Origin: Streptomyces liangshanensis
GTDB lineage: Bacteria > Actinomycetota > Actinomycetes > Streptomycetales > Streptomycetaceae
NCBI RefSeq assembly: GCF_011694815.1
Contig: NZ_CP050177.1
Coordinates: 6,951,501 to 7,015,500, forward strand
Direction of reading: 5' to 3'
DNA: 64,000 bases
Positions 1 to 8,802 of the stretch are shown here, in pieces. The stretch's first letter is position 1. Each line of letters opens with the position of its first letter. The position numbers were made by a program, and so were the translations under genes. Under the pieces are notes generated by a model. It saw only the letters and a program-made list of their open reading frames with translations, had not been told where the DNA came from and did not search any database.

Positions 1-3000
1 GCCGCGCTCCGGCCGGTGCCGCCGGGCGTGGCGGGGGAGCTGTACCTCGCCGGGGAAGGCCTCGCGCGCGGCTACCTGAACCGGCCCGTCCTCACCGCCG
101 AACGCTTCACCGCCGACCCGTTCGGCGCCCCCGGCAGCCGGATGTACCGCACCGGCGACCTGGCCAGGCGCCGGGCCGACGGCACCCTGGAGTTCCTCGG
201 CCGGGCGGACGACCAGGTGAAGCTGCGCGGGTTCCGGATCGAGCCCGGCGAGATCGAGGCCCTGATCGCGGGCCACCCCGACGTGGCCGCCGCCGCCGTG
301 ACCGTACGGGAGGACACCCCAGGCGACCCCCGGCTGGTCGCCTACACCGTCCCCGCCGCCCCCGACCGGATCCCCACCGCCGCGGACCTGCGCGCCCACG
401 TCGCCGCCGCGCTCCCGGCCCCCATGGTGCCCGCCGCGTTCGTGTCACTCACCGCGCTCCCCAGGACCGTGAGCGGCAAGCTCGACCGCGCCGCCCTGCC
501 CGCCCCCGACGTCACCGCCGCACCCGAGGGCCGCCGCCCCCGCACCCCGCGCGAGGAGGTCCTCTGCGAGCAGTTCGCCGAGGTCCTCGGCGTCGCACGC
601 GTCGGCATCGACGACAACTTCTTCGCCCTCGGCGGCCACTCCCTGCTCGCGATGCGGCTCGTCGCCAGGGTCCGTTCCGCTCTCGGTACGCGGATCTCGC
701 TGCGTACGGTGTTCGACGCGCCCACCGTCGCCGAACTGGCCGAGGCGACGGCCGCGACCGGCGCGGAGAGCGGCGCGCCCCGGCCCCCGCTCGTCCCCAG
801 GACCCGGCAGGACCGGCTGCCCCTCTCGTCGGCGCAGCAGCGGCTCTGGGTGCTCCACCAGGTGGAGGGGCCCAGCGCCACCTACAACATCCCGACCGCC
901 TGGCGGCTGTCCGGCCCGCTGGACACCACCGCGCTGCGCGCCGCCGTCGCCGACCTGGCGGAGCGGCACGAGACCCTGCGCACGGTCTTCCCCGACGAGG
1001 GCGGCGCCGCCTACCAGCGGATCCTCGCCCCCGGGTCGTACGACCCCGCCGTGGACGTCGTCCCCGCCGACGAGCGGAGCCTCGCCGGACTGCTCGCCGA
1101 CGCCGCGTCGTACGGCTTCGCCCTCGACCGCGAACCCCCGCTGCGCGTCACGGTGTTCGAACTGGGCGAGGACGAACACGTCCTTCTCCTCCTCGTGCAC
1201 CACATCGCCGGCGACGAGTGGTCCGAGCTGCCCCTGACCCGCGACCTGACCACCGCCTACACGGCGCGCGCCGCCGGGCTCGCCCCCGGCTGGGCGCCCC
1301 TGCCGGTCCAGTACGCCGACTACACCCTCTGGCAGCGGGACGTCCTCGGCGACGAGAAGGACCCCGGCAGCCTCGCCGCCCGCCAACTCGCCCATTGGAA
1401 GGCGGCCCTGGCGGGACTGCCCGAGGAACTGGCCCTGCCCACCGACCGGCCGCGCCCCCAGGAGGCCAGCTACCGGGGCGGGTCCGTCGACCTCACCCTC
1501 GACGCCGAACTCGCCCGCTCCCTCAGGGAACTGGCGCGCGACGGCGAGGTCAGTATGTTCATGCTGATCCAGGCCGCCGTGGCCGCCCTGCTCACCCGGC
1601 TCGGCGCCGGCACCGACATCCCCCTCGGCAGCCCCATCGCCGGGCGCACGGACGAGGCGCTGGAGGACATGGTCGGCTTCTTCCTCAACACCCTGGTCCT
1701 GCGCACCGACACCTCGGGCGACCCCGGCTTCCGCGAACTGCTGACCCGCGTCCGGGACACGGACCTCGCCGCCTACGACCACCAGGACGTCCCCTTCGAA
1801 CGCCTGGTGGAGGTGCTCAACCCACCGCGCTCGCTCGCCAGGCACCCGCTCTTCCAGGTCATGGTCGTCTACCTGGCGGCCGGCTCCGGCGGCCCCGCGC
1901 TCCCCGGACTCGACCTCCGCGAGGAGGAACTCGGCCAGGACACCGCCAAGTTCGACCTCTCCTTCGACTTCGTGGAGGAGACCGACGGCGGCGGCGTGCA
2001 CGGCGTCCTCGAATACAGCACTGACCTGTACGACCCGTCGACCGCACAGGCCATCGCCGACCGGCTGCACCGCCTGCTGCGCGCCGTCGCCGCCGACCCC
2101 GACCGGCCGCTCGGCCTGATCGACATCCTCGGCGACGACGAACGCCACCGGATCCTGCACGAGTGGAACGCCCGCGCGCTGACCGCCCCGCCGACCACCG
2201 TGCCCGCGCTGTTCGAGCGGCAGGTACGGCTCTCTCCCGAGGCGCCCGCCGTCGTGTCCGACGGCATCGAGCTGACGTACGCCGAACTCCACGCGCACGT
2301 CAACCGGTTGGCCCGCGTGCTGGTCGAACAGGGCGCGGGGCCCGAGCGGTTCGTCGCGCTCGCCCTGCCCCGCTCGGCCCACACCCTCGCGGCGATCCTG
2401 GCCGTCCAGACGGCGGGAGCCGCGTACCTCCCCGTCGACACCGACGCGCCCGCCTCCCGCACGGCCGACCTGTTCGCCGACGCCCGCCCCGTCCTCACCC
2501 TCACCACCCGCGAACTCGCCCCGCTCCTCCCGGAGTCGGACGTGCCGGTCCTGCTGCTCGACGACCCCGGGACCCTCACCCGCCTCGCGGAGGCGGACGC
2601 GCACGGCCTCACCGACGAGGACCGCGCCGCCCCGCTCACCCCGGGCCACCCGGCGTACCTGATCTACACCTCGGGATCCACCGGCCGCCCCAAGGGTGTG
2701 GTCGTCACCCACGAGACCATCGGCAACCTCTTCCACAGCCACCGTGACACCCTGTACGCACCGGCCGTCGCCGCCACCGGCAGGCGCCACCTGCGGGCCG
2801 GGCACGCCTGGTCGTTCTCGTTCGACGCGTCCTGGCAGCCCCAACTGTGGCTGCTGGACGGCCACTGCGTGCACGTCGTGTCCGAGGAGACCCGGCGCGA
2901 CCCCGAACTCCTCGCGGCGGCCGTCGTCACGCACGGCTTCGACTTCCTGGAGGTCACCCCCTCGTTCTTCGCCCAGATGGCCGACACCGGCCTGGTCTCC

Positions 3001-5397
3001 GGCGACACCTGCCCCCTCGCGGTGGTCGGCGTCGGCGGCGAGGCCGTACCGCAGGCCCTCTGGGACCGGCTGCGGGGGCTGCGCGGCACGGAGGTCTTCA
3101 ACCTGTACGGCCCGACCGAGTCCACCGTCGACGCCCTGGTGGCGCGGGTCCGCGACAGCGACCGCCCCCTGGTCGGCCGGCCGGTGGCGGGCACCCGGGC
3201 CTACGTGCTGGACGACCGGCTCCAGCCGCTGCCGCCGGGCGTCACCGGCGAGCTGTACCTCGCCGGCGGCGGCCTGGCCCGCGGCTACCTCGACCGGCCC
3301 GCGCTGACCGCCGAACGCTTCGTCGCCGACCCGTTCGGCCCGCCCGGATCCCGCCTCTACCGCACCGGCGACCTCGCCCGCTGGACCCCCGGCGGGACAC
3401 TCGACTACCTCGGCCGCGCCGACGACCAGGTCAAGATCCGCGGCTTCCGCGTCGAACTCGCCGAGATCGAGTCCGTCCTCGACCGCCACCCCGACACCGC
3501 CCAGGTCGTGGTGACGGCCCGTCAGGACGGACCGCGCAAGCAACTCGTCGCCTACGTCGTCCCGGTGGCGGGCCGGACCCCCGACGCGGCCCGGCTGCGC
3601 GGGCACGCCGCCCAGCACCTGCCCGACTACATGGTGCCCGCGGCCGTCGTCCTGCTGGACCGGCTGCCGCAGCTCGCCAACGGCAAGCTCCACCGCGCCG
3701 CCCTGCCCGCGCCCGACTTCACCGCCCTGTCAACCGGCCGGGCACCCGCCACCCCCCAGGAGAAGACCCTCGCCGCCGTCTTCGCCGACGTCCTCGGCCT
3801 CGAACAGGTCGGCGCCGACGACGACTTCTTCACCCTCGGCGGCGACAGCATCGTCGCCATGCAACTGGTCAGCCGGGCCAGGGCGGCCGGGCTGCGCATC
3901 ACACCGCGCCTGGTCTTCCGCCACCGCACGGTCGCGGGCCTGTGCGCCGTCGCCACGGAACAGTCGGCGAACCCGGCGGTCCGCGCCCAGGACGACGGCA
4001 CGGGCACCGTCCCACTGACCCCCGTCATGCACTGGCTGCGCGAACTGGGCGGCCCCTTCAGGAGCTACCACCAGGCCGCCCTGGTCCGGACCCCCGCCGC
4101 ACTCGACCGCCCGAAGCTGGCGGCCGTCCTCGGGGCGCTGGCCGGCCGCCACGACATGCTGCGGGCACGCCTGATCCGCACGGACGCCACCCCCACCGCC
4201 CGGTGGACCCTGGGCGTCCCGCCCGCCGACGGGTACGACGCCGACCGCTGGATCGACCGCGTCGACGCGACCGGCCTCGACGCCGACGCCCTCGGCGCCC
4301 TCGTCGCGGACCGGGCCCGGGCCGCCAGGGCCGCCCTCGACCCCGAGACGGGCGAGGCGGTCAAGGCCGTCTGGTTCGACACCGGCGACGAGCCGGGCCG
4401 GCTCCTGCTGATGGCCCACCACCTGCTCGTCGACGGCGTCTCCTGGCGCGTCCTGCTGCCCGACCTGGCCGCGGCCTGGCAGGACGTCGCCGCGGGCAGG
4501 CCGGCCGAGCTCGCCCCCGTGGAGACCTCGTTCCGCCAGTGGTCGCACCGGCTCACCGCACTCGCGCAGGACCCCGCCCGGGAGGCCGAACTCCCCTTCT
4601 GGACCGGCATCCTGGACGGCGCGGAGCCGCTCCCGCTGCTCCGCCCGCTCGACCCGGAGCGCGACACCCGGGGCACCGTCCGGGAGTTGGCGCTGCGCCT
4701 GCCGTCGGAACGGACCGACCCGCTGCTGTCCACGGTCCCCGCGGCCCTTGGCGCGACGGTCAACGACGTCCTCGTCACGGGCCTCGGCCTCGCGCTCACG
4801 GACTGGCTCCGCCGCCGGGGCACGGCGGGCGGCGTGCTGGTCGACCTCGAAGGCCACGGCCGCGAGGAGGAGTTGACGGGCGACGCCGACCTGTCCCGTA
4901 CTGTCGGCTGGTTCACCAGCGTCTTCCCCGTCCGCCTCGACCCGGGCCCCGTCGACCTGGCCGACGCCTTCGCGGGCGGCCCGGCGGCGGACGAGGCGCT
5001 GGAGCGGGTCAGGAGCCACCTGGCCGGGCTGCCGGCCAACGGCGTCGGCTACGGCATGCTCCGCCACCTCAACCCCCGTACGGCCCCGGTGCTCGCCGCG
5101 CTGGAGCCGCCGCGGATCGAGTTCAACTACCTGGGACGCTTCAGCATCCCCGAGGCCACCGACTGGTCGTACGCGCCCGAGGAGGACGCGGCCGACATCG
5201 GCTCGGAACCGTCGATGCGCGAGGGCCACGCCCTCGGCATCAACGTCGTCACCGAGGACCGCCCCGAGGGCCCGGTCCTGGCGGCACACTGGTCCTGGCC
5301 GGCCGGAGTCCTGGACGAGGCCGACGTCAGGGACCTCGCGGAGACGTGGTTCAGGGCCCTGGAAGCGCTGGTGGCACGCGCCGGCGCACGTTCGTAG
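1..5397 (+). CDS. Nonribosomal peptide synthetase, 3' part (A*-T-C-A-T-E)
   Basis: The gene is open at the left edge of the window, and its frame runs unbroken from base 1. Visible domains in order are: the C-terminal end of an adenylation domain (YRTGDLA near base 145, GRADDQVKLRGFR near 200, SGKLDR near 470); a carrier domain (GGHS, serine codon 640-642); a condensation domain (about 810-2140, active-site HHIAGDEWS near 1197); a complete adenylation domain (about 2170-3690, YTSGSTGRPKG near 2670); a second carrier (GGDS, serine codon 3847-3849); and a terminal epimerization domain (about 4000-5390, HHLLVDGVSW near 4420, later NGVGYG and NYLGRF). The protein would activate amino acids, extend a peptide and leave a D-residue on its last carrier. 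No thioesterase follows, so release or extension must occur elsewhere. The MbtH gene and the iron-regulated transport genes nearby suggest a siderophore (inference). I do not predict the substrates. Confidence 0.95.
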   Translation, partial: AALRPVPPGVAGELYLAGEGLARGYLNRPVLTAERFTADPFGAPGSRMYRTGDLARRRADGTLEFLGRADDQVKLRGFRIEPGEIEALIAGHPDVAAAAVTVREDTPGDPRLVAYTVPAAPDRIPTAADLRAHVAAALPAPMVPAAFVSLTALPRTVSGKLDRAALPAPDVTAAPEGRRPRTPREEVLCEQFAEVLGVARVGIDDNFFALGGHSLLAMRLVARVRSALGTRISLRTVFDAPTVAELAEATAATGAESGAPRPPLVPRTRQDRLPLSSAQQRLWVLHQVEGPSATYNIPTAWRLSGPLDTTALRAAVADLAERHETLRTVFPDEGGAAYQRILAPGSYDPAVDVVPADERSLAGLLADAASYGFALDREPPLRVTVFELGEDEHVLLLLVHHIAGDEWSELPLTRDLTTAYTARAAGLAPGWAPLPVQYADYTLWQRDVLGDEKDPGSLAARQLAHWKAALAGLPEELALPTDRPRPQEASYRGGSVDLTLDAELARSLRELARDGEVSMFMLIQAAVAALLTRLGAGTDIPLGSPIAGRTDEALEDMVGFFLNTLVLRTDTSGDPGFRELLTRVRDTDLAAYDHQDVPFERLVEVLNPPRSLARHPLFQVMVVYLAAGSGGPALPGLDLREEELGQDTAKFDLSFDFVEETDGGGVHGVLEYSTDLYDPSTAQAIADRLHRLLRAVAADPDRPLGLIDILGDDERHRILHEWNARALTAPPTTVPALFERQVRLSPEAPAVVSDGIELTYAELHAHVNRLARVLVEQGAGPERFVALALPRSAHTLAAILAVQTAGAAYLPVDTDAPASRTADLFADARPVLTLTTRELAPLLPESDVPVLLLDDPGTLTRLAEADAHGLTDEDRAAPLTPGHPAYLIYTSGSTGRPKGVVVTHETIGNLFHSHRDTLYAPAVAATGRRHLRAGHAWSFSFDASWQPQLWLLDGHCVHVVSEETRRDPELLAAAVVTHGFDFLEVTPSFFAQMADTGLVSGDTCPLAVVGVGGEAVPQALWDRLRGLRGTEVFNLYGPTESTVDALVARVRDSDRPLVGRPVAGTRAYVLDDRLQPLPPGVTGELYLAGGGLARGYLDRPALTAERFVADPFGPPGSRLYRTGDLARWTPGGTLDYLGRADDQVKIRGFRVELAEIESVLDRHPDTAQVVVTARQDGPRKQLVAYVVPVAGRTPDAARLRGHAAQHLPDYMVPAAVVLLDRLPQLANGKLHRAALPAPDFTALSTGRAPATPQEKTLAAVFADVLGLEQVGADDDFFTLGGDSIVAMQLVSRARAAGLRITPRLVFRHRTVAGLCAVATEQSANPAVRAQDDGTGTVPLTPVMHWLRELGGPFRSYHQAALVRTPAALDRPKLAAVLGALAGRHDMLRARLIRTDATPTARWTLGVPPADGYDADRWIDRVDATGLDADALGALVADRARAARAALDPETGEAVKAVWFDTGDEPGRLLLMAHHLLVDGVSWRVLLPDLAAAWQDVAAGRPAELAPVETSFRQWSHRLTALAQDPAREAELPFWTGILDGAEPLPLLRPLDPERDTRGTVRELALRLPSERTDPLLSTVPAALGATVNDVLVTGLGLALTDWLRRRGTAGGVLVDLEGHGREEELTGDADLSRTVGWFTSVFPVRLDPGPVDLADAFAGGPAADEALERVRSHLAGLPANGVGYGMLRHLNPRTAPVLAALEPPRIEFNYLGRFSIPEATDWSYAPEEDAADIGSEPSMREGHALGINVVTEDRPEGPVLAAHWSWPAGVLDEADVRDLAETWFRALEALVARAGARS

Positions 5398-5434
5398 TAC
5401 GTCACGAGAACAAGCAGCCTGAGGAGAATCCAGC

Positions 5435-5638
5435 ATGAGCAGCAGCAACCCGTTCGAGAACCCCGAGGGCGTCTACTCCGTCCTGGTCAACGACGAGGGC
5501 CAGCACAGCCTGTGGCCGGACTTCGCGGAGATCCCCGCGGGCTGGACGAGGACCCACGGCCCGACGACCCGCGAGTCCTGCCTGACCCACATAGAGGAAA
5601 CCTGGACCGACCTCCGCCCGAAGAGCCTGACCCTCTGA
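5435..5638 (+). CDS. MbtH-like protein
   Basis: This 67-residue protein has the MbtH family signature: NPFENPEG near the N-terminus, [10 protein letters not shown] near residue 24, EIPAGW near residue 37 and a tryptophan near residue 57. MbtH proteins bind NRPS adenylation domains and are often needed for their solubility and activity. It starts 37 bp after the NRPS stop, behind the purine-rich stretch GAGGA, so it is probably co-transcribed and serves the NRPS just upstream. The length is normal for the family. Confidence 0.95.
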   Translation: MSSSNPFENPEGVYSVLVNDEGQHSLWPDFAEIPAGWTRTHGPTTRESCLTHIEETWTDLRPKSLTL

Positions 5639-5687
5639 GGGCCACTGCCCCCGAGTACGCCTACGTGACCGGTCCGGCGCCCCCCAT

Positions 5688-5710
5688 CAGCCCGTCCGGC
5701 GATTGAGGAC
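5688..5710 (+). repeat. Dispersed intergenic repeat, copy 1
   Basis: The core GCCCGTCCGGCGATTGAGGAC lies about 50 bp after the MbtH stop. The same core, with zero to a few changes, occurs seven more times in this window (26.3-26.7 kb and 28.3-28.5 kb), always outside genes and near gene 3' ends. Confidence 0.85.
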
Positions 5711-5744
5711 CGGGGTCCGGGGCAGCGCCCCGGGGGAGCACCAC

Positions 5745-5780
5745 GAAGGGCCCGCACCGCACAAGCGGTCCGGGCCCTTC
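5745..5780. terminator. Bidirectional hairpin terminator
   Basis: Arms GAAGGGCCCG and CGGGCCCTTC (10 bp, perfect) enclose a second near-perfect stem, CACCGC/GCGGTC, with an ACAA loop. It lies between the convergent MbtH gene and the binding-protein gene, so it can end transcription from both sides. There is no long U-tract, which is usual in actinomycetes. Confidence 0.8.
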
Positions 5781-5813
5781 TCAGCGCGACGTCACGCGCG
5801 CACGCGCCACGCC

Positions 5814-6893
5814 CTACGACGCGGGCTGCTCCACCACAGTCCCCGGATCCCCGTCGACCGCCGCCGCCAGCTGCGGCGTCAGCCGGTCCAGCGCGTACGG
5901 CAGACTCAGCACCGTCCCCATCGACAGCGCGTTCCCGAAATCGCTCGTCTCCTTGACGAAGACCTCACGCCCCTGCTTCACCACCGGCAGATCCCCGTAC
6001 GTCGGATCCTTGTGCAGCTTCGCCGCGTCCTTGACCGGGTCGCCCACGAACCACACCGCCACCTTCTGGTTCAGCAGGTCCGTCCGCTCCTTGCTGATGT
6101 TCGCGCCGAACTTGTCCCCGATCGCCTTGTCGAGCCCGGTCGGCAGCTTGAAGCCGTACGACGTCAGCAGCCGCGACCGCGGGTCCTGGCTGCCGAAGAC
6201 GAACATGCCCTCGTACGGGGTCGCCATCACGGCCGACGCGCCGACGAACTCCGGATTCGCCTTCCGCGCGGCGGCGAACTTCGCCTCGACCCCCGCGACC
6301 AGCTTCTTCGCCTCCGCCTCCTTGCCGAGCGCCTTGCCGATCGTCTCGGTCTGGAGCTCCCACGGGATGCCGTAGTCGTTGTACTGCTTCGGCTGCGCCA
6401 GCACGGGCGCGAACTTCGAGAGCGTCTCGTACTGCTCCTTCGTGAGCCCGGAGTACAGCGCCACGATCAGATCCGGCTTCAGCGCCGCGATCCGCTCGGT
6501 CTGCGGCCCGGTGCCGGGGTCCTTGAGGAGCGTCGGCATCGCCCCGCCGCCCAGCTCGGCCTTCGCCCAGGGGCCGAGCGCGCCCTTGTACGCCCCCAGC
6601 CACTCCGTCGTACCGACCGGGACCTCGCCCAGCGCGAGCACGGCGTCCTGGTCGGTCAGGCCGACGGTGACGATCCGCTTGGGCTCGGACTTCACGACCG
6701 TGCTGCCGTACTTGTGGGCGATCGTGACGGGGTACGACCCGGGCGCCGCCGGGTCCTTCCCCTCGGCCGCCGAGCCCGGCTTCGAACCGGAGGCCGATTC
6801 GGTGTCCGAGCCGCAAGCGGCGACGGTGGCGAAGAGCAGCAGGACGGAGGCGAACGCGGCGGCGAGCCGGTCGGCGCGGAGAGTGCGGGCCAT
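5814..6893 (-). CDS. Iron-siderophore ABC transporter substrate-binding lipoprotein
   Basis: This 359-residue protein begins with a basic N-terminus, a hydrophobic segment and a lipobox (TVAAC, Cys27), so it should be a lipid-anchored, extracytoplasmic protein. The rest reads as a periplasmic binding protein of the FepB/FecB class (PF01497 type): an SEPKRIVTVG opening strand, GPQTERIAALKPDLIVA, and a late segment with paired lobes. I chose ATG 6893 over the TTG one codon upstream because GAAGGA lies 8 bases before it. It is the last gene of an operon with two fused ABC subunits and downstream of an iron box, so it likely captures a ferric siderophore for uptake. No FecCD-type permease is seen in the window, which makes the partner transporter an open question. 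Confidence 0.88.
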   Translation of the reverse strand: MARTLRADRLAAAFASVLLLFATVAACGSDTESASGSKPGSAAEGKDPAAPGSYPVTIAHKYGSTVVKSEPKRIVTVGLTDQDAVLALGEVPVGTTEWLGAYKGALGPWAKAELGGGAMPTLLKDPGTGPQTERIAALKPDLIVALYSGLTKEQYETLSKFAPVLAQPKQYNDYGIPWELQTETIGKALGKEAEAKKLVAGVEAKFAAARKANPEFVGASAVMATPYEGMFVFGSQDPRSRLLTSYGFKLPTGLDKAIGDKFGANISKERTDLLNQKVAVWFVGDPVKDAAKLHKDPTYGDLPVVKQGREVFVKETSDFGNALSMGTVLSLPYALDRLTPQLAAAVDGDPGTVVEQPAS

Positions 6894-6972
6894 CAAAGGG
6901 GTCCTTCGTGGTCGGTGGTGCTTCTCTGGTGGGTGGATGCGGGGGGTTGGGTGGTGCGTTCGGGAAGTACGG

Positions 6973-8802
6973 TCACGGCCCGGCCGCCGCGCGGCTGTCG
7001 GACCAGGCCTCCCACAGCGCGGCGTAGCGCCCGCCAGCCGCGCGCAGGGTGTCGTGCGTGCCCGACTCGACGATCCGGCCGGCGTCCATCACGACCACCC
7101 GGTCCGCGGTCGCGGCCTGGGTCAGCCGGTGGGCGACGATCAGCGCGGTACGGCCCTCCACGGCCCGCGCGGCGGCCTTCTCCAGCGCCCGAGCCCCGGC
7201 GCTCCCGGCCTCCGCGGTGGCCTCGTCGAGGACCGCGACCGGCGGGTCCGCCAGCACCAGGCGGGCGAGGGCGAGCTGTTGGGCCTGGGCGCTGGTGAGC
7301 CGGTGGCCGCCCTCGCCGACGACCGTGCCGAGTCCGTCCGGCAACAGGTCCGCCCAGGTGAGCGCGTCCACCCGGGCCAGCGCCTCGCGCAACTCCGCGT
7401 CCGTGGCGGCGGGGCGGGCCAGCCGCAGGTCGTCGGCGAGCGGCCCGGCGAAGACGTGCACCTCCTGGGTGATCAGCGCGACGGCCCGGCGGACGGCCGC
7501 GGGGCCGAGCGCGTCCAGGTCCGCCCCGCCGATCAGGACCGTGCCGTCCTGGGGCCGGTGGATGCCCGCGACGATCTTGGCCAGCGTGGTCTTGCCCGCG
7601 CCGCTCGCCCCGACCAGCGCGACCCGCTCCCCGGGGGCGAGCGTCAGGTCCACCCCGTGCAGGACGGGATGACCGGCGCGGTACGCGTGCGTGAGCCCCC
7701 GGACGGTGACCGACGCGTCCCGCGGCACGGCGGGGCGCTCCGGCGGTACGGGCGGTGCCAGGTCGGCCACCCCGATCAGCCGGGCCAGCCCGGCCGTCGC
7801 CGCCTGGGCGTCGTCGATCAGTACCAGCGCCGAGTTGACGGGCGTGAAGAGGCTGTGGAAGTAGAGGGCCGCGGCGGTCGCCGTACCGATCGACACGGCG
7901 TCGGCCCGTACCAGCAGGAACCCGGCCACCAGCACGGCGGCCAGACCGGTGAACTCCGCCAGGTGCAGGCGGCTGTAGAAGCGCAGGATCAGCTGGACCC
8001 CGCGCATCGTCAGCTCGACCACCGACCACGACCGGGCGGTGACCTGCCCGGTGTGCTCCTTCTCCAGCCGGAACGCGCGCACGGTCGGCCCGCCGCCGAT
8101 GGTGTCGAGCAGCTGCTGCTGCTGGGCGCCGTTCGCGACCCGCTGCTCCGCGTAGAGCGGCCCCGCGTGGCGCAGGTACCAGCGCGCGGTGTGCGCCTGG
8201 ACGGGGAAGGCGAGCAGCGCCGCGAGGAAGAACCGCCAGTCGAGCAGCGCCAGCGCGCCCAGGGTGAGGACGATCGCCAGGACCGAACGGGCCAGCTCCG
8301 GAAGGGCGCCCCGCACCGCGTCGGCGATGAGCGACACGTCTCCGGTGACCCGCGCCGTCAGGTCGCCGGACCCCGCGCCCTCCACCCGCTCCAGGGGCAG
8401 GTGCAGCGCGCGGTCCACGAACCGCTCGCGCAGCAGGGCCAGTACGGTTTCGCCGAGCCGGGAGACGAGCGAGAGCCCGAGCGCGGTCGCGGCGCCCTGG
8501 ACGACGGCGACCACGACCAGCAGGACCACCGGCGCGGTCAGCGCACCGGCCGGCCGGCCTTCGGTGACCGCGTCGACGATGTGGCCGAGCGTCGGTTGGA
8601 TCAGCAGCCCCACGGCGGTGGCGGCGACCAGCGTGACCAGCCCGGCCACGGCCAACCACCGGTGGGGGCGGACGAGTTCGCGCACGGCGGCGCGGGTGCG
8701 CTTCACCGAGGCGGTCGGCAGCAGCTCCCGGCCGCCCTCCCCGCCGGGCGCGCCGTCCGGCGCCGTACCGAAGTCGCTCGTCACGGAAAAGTCGCTGGTC
8801 AC
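6973..8802 (-). CDS. ABC transporter, fused TMD-NBD, catalytic half with degenerate signature
   Basis: This 609-residue protein has an exporter-type membrane domain (about residues 45-330) followed by an ATPase domain. The ATPase has an intact Walker A (GASGAGKTT), a Q-loop glutamine (ALITQE), a catalytic glutamate (VLDEAT) and a switch histidine (IVAHRL). The ABC signature LSGGQ is replaced by LTSAQAQQ, and the D-loop is also unusual (AEAGS). The GTG start overlaps the stop of the upstream subunit by 4 bp, so the two are translationally coupled and probably form a heterodimer. With the downstream binding lipoprotein and the upstream iron box this could be an IrtAB/YbtPQ-like siderophore importer with an exporter fold, or a siderophore exporter. 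The sequence alone does not decide this. Confidence 0.9.
   Translation of the reverse strand: MTSDFSVTSDFGTAPDGAPGGEGGRELLPTASVKRTRAAVRELVRPHRWLAVAGLVTLVAATAVGLLIQPTLGHIVDAVTEGRPAGALTAPVVLLVVVAVVQGAATALGLSLVSRLGETVLALLRERFVDRALHLPLERVEGAGSGDLTARVTGDVSLIADAVRGALPELARSVLAIVLTLGALALLDWRFFLAALLAFPVQAHTARWYLRHAGPLYAEQRVANGAQQQQLLDTIGGGPTVRAFRLEKEHTGQVTARSWSVVELTMRGVQLILRFYSRLHLAEFTGLAAVLVAGFLLVRADAVSIGTATAAALYFHSLFTPVNSALVLIDDAQAATAGLARLIGVADLAPPVPPERPAVPRDASVTVRGLTHAYRAGHPVLHGVDLTLAPGERVALVGASGAGKTTLAKIVAGIHRPQDGTVLIGGADLDALGPAAVRRAVALITQEVHVFAGPLADDLRLARPAATDAELREALARVDALTWADLLPDGLGTVVGEGGHRLTSAQAQQLALARLVLADPPVAVLDEATAEAGSAGARALEKAAARAVEGRTALIVAHRLTQAATADRVVVMDAGRIVESGTHDTLRAAGGRYAALWEAWSDSRAAAGP

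Noticed and set aside
445..3693. 1082-codon open frame on the minus strand inside the NRPS gene
   Set aside because: It is antisense to clear NRPS domains, has a low-complexity Gly/Val/Glu-rich translation and no motif. High GC makes such frames common.
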